The notes under the pieces were generated by a model. That model searched no databases and had not been told where the DNA came from. It saw only the letters and a program-made list of their open reading frames with translations. Shown here in pieces: positions 57,671-64,000 of a stretch of DNA of 64,000 nucleotides; within the stretch, counting starts at the first letter, position 1, and every line of letters starts with the position of its first letter. Both the position numbers and the translations under genes were made by a program. Origin of the DNA: Edaphochlamys debaryana. Its lineage: Eukaryota; Chlorophyta; Chlorophyceae; Chlamydomonadales. The stretch covers positions 558,001 through 622,000 of the forward strand of contig JAEHOE010000028.1 in NCBI GenBank assembly GCA_016858145.1, written 5' to 3'.

Positions 57671-57701
57671 GACTACGCTGCACGGCCCCTTGCGAGCACA
57701 G
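57671..57701 (-). other. 3'-flank block shared by P7 and P6
   Basis: Counterpart of 52730-52759 (see there). The coding ends of P6 and P7 differ, so conservation here is notable. Confidence 0.55.
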
Positions 57702-57887
57702 AACCCCTCGGCCGTTGAAAGCTCCTTTACAGATGTCAGCTCCGTCAGCTGCGTCACCCAGCAAGGCCCCGTCAACCCACATCACGCCGCATCGCAACAT
57801 GATCACGATAAGTCGCACGCACGTGTCCAGCACCAATGAGCGCTCCCACCATGACGGCTCACGCTACATCCGGCAGCGTCCGGCCCC

Positions 57888-60800
57888 TCACTTCCCCAGC
57901 CCGAGCGCCTTCCGCAGCTCCTCCTGCCGCCTCTTCTCCGACGCCGACGGCATGGGCGGCAGCACGGGCTCGTGCGGCCTGCCCAGCCCGCACTCGAACA
58001 CCGCAAACTCCACCCGCACGCGGTCCCGGTAGCTCGGGCCCCCGCCCTCGCCCTTGCACAGCAGGCGCTGCAGCAGGCGGCACAAGTCCGTCTCCACCTG
58101 CGCGCACCAGCGCAGCTCCTTCTGCACCGCCCCCCACATGGGCGCGGCGGGCGCCGCCTGGCCGAGCAGGGGCGCGGGCATGGCCGCCAACCGCTCCAAC
58201 AGAAGGTCCAACCGCTGCACCAGGTCGGTCATGGAGACGCCGGCGGGGCGCGGCACGAGCGGCGGCGCGTCGGCGGCGGGGGCCTTGCCGGCCTTGGCCT
58301 TGGCCGGGTCCTTCTTCAGCTCCTCCGCGTGCCGCTCGCGCTCCTGGTGTGCGAATACCTCGTCGGCGCCAGTGCCGTCGCCGCAGCACTTGGTTGCAAC
58401 GGGGCACGTGGCCAGGTCTCGCCCGACCGCCAGCATCTCGGCCCGCACCTGAGGCAAAGGGGCAGCGGAAAGGGAGTTTGGGAGACCCAGGAGGCCTAGC
58501 ATGAGGATGCAGGGGCCCGTGTGAACCGAACCCGGCCTCAGATCGTGCGTCTTGTTCCTTGCCCGACCCTCGTCGACCCTGACTCACCTTCGCCAGCACC
58601 TGCAGCGCCTTCCAAACGCCCACCACGCCCTCGCCCTGGACCCAGCAGAAGTACTGCCGCCGCTTGAGCATCACCGCGGAGACCTCCTTGGCCTCAGTCG
58701 CCATGCTACAAGGAAACAGTGGAACACAGGCAACAGGGCGCACGGATAGTTGAACATTGAAGTTGTCAGCTAGGTGGGGTGCAGACCAGATGACAACCGC
58801 CAGACGCAGGAGCGGGCCCAAGTCATACCGCTGAAACTTGCCTGCTGTTTGCGGCTATGAGCAGGATCTTGAGCTGCATGCCGCTGAAATGGCTGGTGGC
58901 GCCATGGACGTCGGGCAGGCCTTCGCGGCCGCGCCAGAGATGTAGCTCCGGCCCCGCGTGGGCTCCCGCGGCGCCCCCGGCCCCAGCCTGCGGTGCCATA
59001 TGCGCAAGGGAGGTACCGTAACGGTCCACGTCAGCATCTGGGACATGTACGTCATGCAAGGCGTCAACCCGCAGACAGATAGACACTTAAGCCAGTTTCA
59101 GGCCGGAGCTCGTGCGAGGGACCCTCTCTACCGGGCTCAGTGCCTTGCTACCCCCCTCAAAACACAACCAGGCCCCCCGCTTCCCGCGCCACTCGCCTGG
59201 GCCCTGTCGCCGGCTGCTGCCGAGCCCGGCACGCAGGGCTGCAGCGTGAAGCCCTTCCTGTCCCTCATCCGTGCGATCAACACCACGGCCAGCACCGTCG
59301 CGACCTCGGGCGTCGGCGGCGCGTACGCGATTGGCGGAGGCACCGACGTCTGGCCCGGGCCCAGGCCCAGGCCCAGGCCCAGGCCCGGGGCTGGGCCTGG
59401 CGCCGCGGTGCCCGCAGGTGCCGGCAGCTCTGGCTGGGCCCCCAGCTCCCTCAGCGCCGACTGCAGCTCGGACACCCGCTGGCTCTCGTTGGGCCCCAGG
59501 TCCACCGCTTCGCCGCTGTCCGCCTCGGCTGCGCGGCGCTCGGCCGCCTGCGCTCCGCCAACCGCCTCCGCCGCACCTCCGCCGGTACCGGCGCCACCGC
59601 CACGGCCCCGCCCGCCGCCGCCGTCGTCGGCACCCATGCCGCGGGCTGAGGCGCCCGCTTCGCCCTCGAGTTCATCCACCAAATCGCCATTAAACTGGCG
59701 GACCAGGTCAGCGAACTCGGCGTGGATCACTCGCTCTTTGCTCTCGCCCATTGGACCCAGCTGCCCGCCGGCCCGATTGCAGAACAAGAGGTCCGCCCAG
59801 GCCCTGGCAATGCCCGGGTGGTCGTTGAACCGTCTGATCACGCAATGGACGTGCTCCAAGGATAGTGGGCCTGCGCCCGGCGTGGTTTCAGCCGCAGCGT
59901 CCGCTTCGACCGGGCTGTCGGGCATAGTGCCCGCACACAGGCAGTAGTACAGAAAGGTTGCGGAGACGGGTGCATCCACCGTGGCCTGAGAGGAAGGGCA
60001 GGGTCAGGGGTGAGGGTGTGCTGACCCTACTTTAGCAACAAGTGCGAAGCCCAAGAAAGCGGAAAGAGACGCCGACACGGGTACTGGTGCAGAGACGTAT
60101 CGAGGTAGGGCCCTACCTGCAGGGCGCGCACGCCAACCGCTGCTGCAGCGCAGACCAGCGGCCGTGTGGGGACCAGCATGCCTTCGCACACCAGCATAAC
60201 CCAACCCCACAGCGCCGCCCGAGCCACCTGAAACGGAAGGGCCAGACGTGGTGACCACTCGCACAGACCCCAAGCGTGCTGCAGAGCTGCTGATGGCAGC
60301 TCAGCTCGTGCAAGAAAGCTCGCAGGACTCTGTGGCCGCCCCTGAACGCACCTTTTCCGCTCCTTGCACCGAGCCCACTGCCGTTAGGAGCCGCTTCCAT
60401 CGGTCGAAGCCGTGCGGCCCGAGAGCCTCCACATAGCCTGCCTGCTGCAACCATGTCGCCAGGGTATTCGACGGCACGTCCAACTCCCTCCAGCGCCCAA
60501 CAGAGCACTCCAGGTTGCGGTCACGAGCAAAGGTGTTTATAGCTTCCTTGCGCAACCTGTCATCATCCTCCACCTCCTCCCGAATTCGCCTCTGCATGGC
60601 GAGGTTGGACTCCAGGCTACGCATGAGGTCTTCCACCATATTTGTGGCGGCCACACGCACAGCCGGGCGGGGCTGGGTTTCGGAGCTCATGACGGCGAAG
60701 AAGTCGCACAGCAAGCCCCGCACGCTCTTCACGGTCCGCTGCTCGGTCGCGGCCGGCGTCACCAGGCAATCGCAGCACCACTGCAGAACGTCCGCCCTGG

Positions 60801-61437
60801 GCGCGCCCGGCGTCGGCGTCGGCTGGAGGCTCGCCGCGTCGGGGCCCGGCTCAAGCGCGGGATCATGTGCCCAGAGGCGAGCGATGGTGGCGACCGTGTC
60901 CCCTAGCTCCGCAGCCACCATGTCACCTACGCCCTCGTCCGATGACTCATCCTCGCCGTCGGTCCCAGCCGCAGGGCCGTGGCGTTCAACGCTGGCGGCT
61001 GTGAGTCCACCTTCGGCGCTGCCGCCAGCTGGGTCCTGCGGGGCCGCTGCGGGCAGCAGCCACGGGAGCAGCTTGCGCCACGCGCGCCGGCCGCCGCTGG
61101 CTGGTGCGGAGCCGACGAGCGACAGCAGGTGCCGGCGGGGCCGAGTGCAGAGTACGGCCGTGGGGTGGGTCCGCCGCAGGGCGGCGAGGGCGGCCTGCGC
61201 TGAGGCGGCCAGCGGCTGGCTGCCCGTACTGGAGCCAGCGCATGGGCCGTCATGATGCCCCGCAGCCGCTGCCTGATCGGCCGAATTATCTGGGCCTCCG
61301 TTCACCGCAGGAGCTGGAGGGCCGTTGGCCGGACGCTGGGGTTCCTCCGCAGCGTGCTCAGCCAGCAGCGCCCCCACGACCAAGCGCCTCCGCCGCTGCT
61401 CCTGCCGTCGCAGCAGCACCGCCGCAACAGCGCTCAT
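57888..61437 (-). CDS. P7: tandem-family protein of unknown function, sub-class B2 (complete, 6 exons)
   Basis: Exons: 60352-61437, 60117-60227, 59197-59985, 58842-58987, 58588-58705 and 57888-58448, all in phase, about 936 aa. ATG 61437 begins MSAVAAVLLRRQEQRRRR. Introns 3 and 4 use GC donors (CAG|GCGAGT and AG|GCAAGT); P8 has a normal GT at both equivalent sites. Landmarks: 'RRTHPTAVLCTRPRR' (exon 1); 'ALWGWVMLVCEGML' (exon 2); 'ATFLYYCLCAG', a Gly-Leu run from a GCCCAG repeat at 59363-59394, and 'PEVATVLAVVLIARM' (exon 3); 'QLKILLIAANS' (exon 4); 'GEGVVGVWKALQVLAK' (118-nt exon 5); 'RAEMLAVGRDLA' and 'FECGLGRPHEPVLPP' (exon 6). Its intron phases match sub-class A rather than P4-P6. The function is unknown. 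Confidence 0.83.
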
Positions 61438-62407
61438 GGTGACGAGTTCTGCATCCGACGCGACGCCGCCTCAAGGCAGCGTAGCGGTCGCGCTCGAGCC
61501 CGCGCAGACTCTGGATGTCCAATCTTGCAGAGCTGACGCAGGAGCACCAGCTCACTGCATATGTAAGTAATTCACGTAAGGTTTGCGGTTCCTAAAGAGG
61601 CTGCGGGGAAGAGTTGCACTTCGGAAAGTTTTGAAGCTGTCTCTTGTCTCACAAGACATAGCGAGCGGTATGGCGCGTATTCTTGCCTTCAGGTTGTGCT
61701 GCTGTTGCTCGCAATGTGTCGATGCTGGCTTCTGTGGTGTCGCTGCACAAGCCTTTGTGCGTCGGTCGACAGCGCAGGTCACAGCGTTGAAAGGGGTGAA
61801 GCATAGATTACCGATGCATGAAACAGTGGTGCTCAACTCTGGAATACTGCAGCGAAGTTCCCGTCGGTATGAACCCTGGGTCAGCAGGCGGGCCTGTGTG
61901 GGCCTGCTCGGAGGGGTCCCCACCCCTCCGGCAAACCCGCTCCTGTCCCGGTCCTCGCGGCCACACAACCAGCCTCTGCCCGCTTGAGCACCCTCTCCTA
62001 GGCTCCTAGCGGGTGCGCCCTGGTGTGCATGTCCACCCAAGCCATCGCGCCAGTCCTGCCCTTCAAGCCTTGAGTAGTTCCGGCCGCACACACGCACTAG
62101 CGCCGGTCCGGCAACAGAGCCACCCGCTGCTAGGAAACCTCGTCTTGAGTCTCTTGACCTCTCTGCCTCTGGCACTCCCAAAGATGACGGCCGTGTGTCA
62201 AGCCCCCAAACGTCTCCGTGACGCAGGGGCAACGCTATGCGTGCAGCTATGCCGCGTGGTGGGCGTGAAAGCCCTCTAGAAGTATCCGCACATTGCAGCA
62301 GTACTCTGTTTCCGAGACAGAAAGATGAATGGTTGGATTAATATTCTGTACATGCAAAGCATACCATGCACATACCGGTAAGTATACGGTACGTTAGTAG
62401 CAATCCT
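61438..62407. other. intergenic: P7 upstream region and P8 3' flank
   Basis: About 970 bases with lower GC than the genes near 61560-61870 and 62270-62400. No convincing exon or RNA gene. It should include the P7 promoter and the P8 poly(A) site. Confidence 0.5.
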
Positions 62408-64000
62408 TCACGTGCCCACCCCAAGCGCCATCCGCAACCCCTCCAGCCTCCTCTTCTCCGGAATGGGCGGCAGCACTGGCTCGTGCGGCCTGCCCAGCCC
62501 GCACTCGAACACCGCAAACTCCACCCGCACCCGGTCCCGGTAGCTCGGGCCCCCGCCCTCGCCCTTGCACAGCAGGCGCTGAAGCAGCCGGCACGCGTTT
62601 TGCTCCGCACTGTATTGCCACGTCAGCTCCTGCTCTGGCGAGACCGCCTGGTCTGGAGCCACCAGGGCACCCGGTGGAGGCAGTCCTGCCAAGTCCGCAA
62701 GACACAGAGACATGCGTTCTGCCACAGCGCGCATGCTGAGCCCGGCCGGGGTGGGCACAAGGTCCGGAGGTGCTGCGGTGCCCGACTTGGCGTGCTTCCC
62801 TGCGTGCCGCTCCTCCTCCGCAGCAGCCCGCTCCCGCTCGCGTTGCTCCTGAGCAGCCAACTCAAGCTCGCTCGAGCCATCTCCGAAGCAGCTCGCGCAC
62901 GTAACGGTTGCCGCCAGGTCCCGCCCCAGCGCAAGCATCTCGGCTCGAACCTGGGGCGGGCAAGATGGGAACGGGTTTGGTCTTGGTCATGAGTGGGCAG
63001 GTGGACGGCCTGCGCCAAGCTGGAGTCGTGGTGTGCAGCTGCCCAGAAGAAGCGGAGTCGTTTGCGGCCCCCCTCTCTGCAGTGCAGCAGTGCTCCAGTG
63101 TCCATGCTCACACGGTTTATAGGGGCAGGGCGCAACAGCTGCAGACAGAAGCGCGCCATTGGCCTCTGCACTGGCATCTTGCCCCACCTACTGCCACTGC
63201 CTTTCTCGCCCGCCCCTCGCCGGCCGCCTCACCTTCGCCAGCACCTGCAGCGCCTTCCAAACGCCCGCAACGCCTTCGCCCTGGACCCAGCAGAAGCACT
63301 GCCGCCGCTTGAGCAGGAGGCTCGAGAGCTCCCTCGCCTCGGTTGCGACACTATAACAGATCAGAGACACGGAACCACGCAGGAGCGGTTAATGAGGAGT
63401 GGACGCGGACCCAACCCCTGCGTACCCGCAAACGGCTGGGTATTCCGTAAACCAAGCTACCGTTGCCGGCCCTCACCTGCCGTTCGCCCGGACGAGGAAG
63501 ATCTTAAGCTGTTTGCGGTCGAAGGGGCCGGCAGGGTCTCCGATGTTTGGTTCACAAAAGCCTCTCCACAAGGCCAGGTCCAGAGCGCCGACGGTCTCAG
63601 CCTGCAGCAGGAGCGGGCATCCGGGCTACTCACGCGCTGGGATGAGGGAGGCCGGTGAGCTGCCTGCGCTTTCGTCCAAAGCAAGTGCGGCGACGCTCCC
63701 GTCCCCTTTTTCCTCCGTCCTCCTACACTCCCTCCTTCCCCACTGCGTAATACTCACGGGCCCTTGTAGGGTTGCCTGGACATGTCCTCGCCCGTGCCCT
63801 CTTCCTCCGCTGGCTCCGGCTCGTCCGCTCGCCCCCGCTCCCCCTGCTGCCGCCGTCAACACGGCCGGTTGCATGGCAAAAAACTGGTTGGGCACCAGGA
63901 GCGCCAGCGTCAACACCACGCAAGCCTCCGGCGACGGCAAGGTGTAGCGAATCGGCGGCGGCATGTCCTGCTGCCCGTGAGGGGGTGCAGGACGCGGGTC
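62408..64000 (-). CDS. P8: tandem-family protein of unknown function, sub-class B2 (3' part only)
   Basis: Four exons visible: 63758 to beyond 64000, 63477-63601, 63233-63350 and 62408-62950, in phase, about 343 residues in the window. It is closest to P7. Landmarks: 'SPEACVVLTLALLVPNQFF' (cut exon), 'LALWRGFCEP' and 'QLKIFLVRAN', 'GEGVAGVWKALQVLAK' (118-nt exon), 'RAEMLALGRDLA', a Glu/Arg-rich helical stretch, then 'YRDRVRVEFAVFECGLGRP' and 'HEPVLPP'. All introns seen have GT donors. The 5' exons are outside the window. Confidence 0.8.

Larger units (their letters stand above)
57085..57887. other. intergenic: P6 upstream region and P7 3' flank
   Basis: No gene seen. It holds the P7 3' block (57671-57701), a minus-strand TGTAA (TTACA at 57727-57731, about 160 bases after the P7 stop, a likely poly(A) signal) and a 21-bp tandem duplication at 57308-57349. 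Confidence 0.5.

Overview
This window looks like nuclear DNA from a volvocine green alga (Chlamydomonas or a close relative). That is an inference from four things: very high GC; genes split into many exons by short GT-AG introns with a few GC-AG introns; Ala/Gly/Pro-rich linkers in the proteins; and TGTAA motifs of the kind that family uses as poly(A) signals. Nothing in it is prokaryotic.

Layout. Almost all host coding sequence is on the minus strand. Eight paralogous genes of one large family, which I do not recognise, lie head-to-tail: P1 (1-1211, cut by the left edge), P2 (2091-8636), P3 (12768-18926), P4 (19553-24524), P5 (44426-48889), P6 (52848-57084), P7 (57888-61437) and P8 (62408-64000, cut by the right edge). 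I resolved the exons by eye and checked reading-frame phase at every junction. P2 (9 exons, about 1531 aa), P3 (9 exons, about 1547 aa), P4 (8 exons, about 1066 aa), P5 (6 exons, about 1059 aa) and P7 (6 exons, about 936 aa) are intact. P6 has lost its ATG and carries a frameshift. Three sub-classes lie in blocks along the DNA (P1-P3, P4-P6, P7-P8). They share an intron-phase skeleton, a 118-nt exon and a C-terminal 'EC..GRP..P' motif.

Between P4 and P5 lies one unrelated minus-strand gene, a secreted SGNH/GDSL-type hydrolase of at least 16 exons (25780-42572). It has been enlarged by mobile DNA. A 10-kb Ty3/gypsy chromovirus (27912-37892, plus strand) sits in one intron, and a separate plus-strand ORF of 309 aa (26168-27097) sits in another.

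The retroelement has nearly identical LTRs and gag, protease, RT, RNase H, integrase and chromodomain sequences. It is also rearranged: a 2-kb inverted piece of its own pol and gag replaces the region just after the 5' LTR, including the expected primer-binding site. Its gag carries about 106 perfect copies of CACCTG. Its reverse transcriptase contains three apparent spliceosomal introns and a 20-nt micro-exon.

Other contents are a LINE-like 3' fragment with repeated tails (about 9.5-11.0 kb), a low-confidence unknown gene (50776-51911), and intergenic stretches where I see no gene. I found no convincing tRNA, rRNA or CRISPR.
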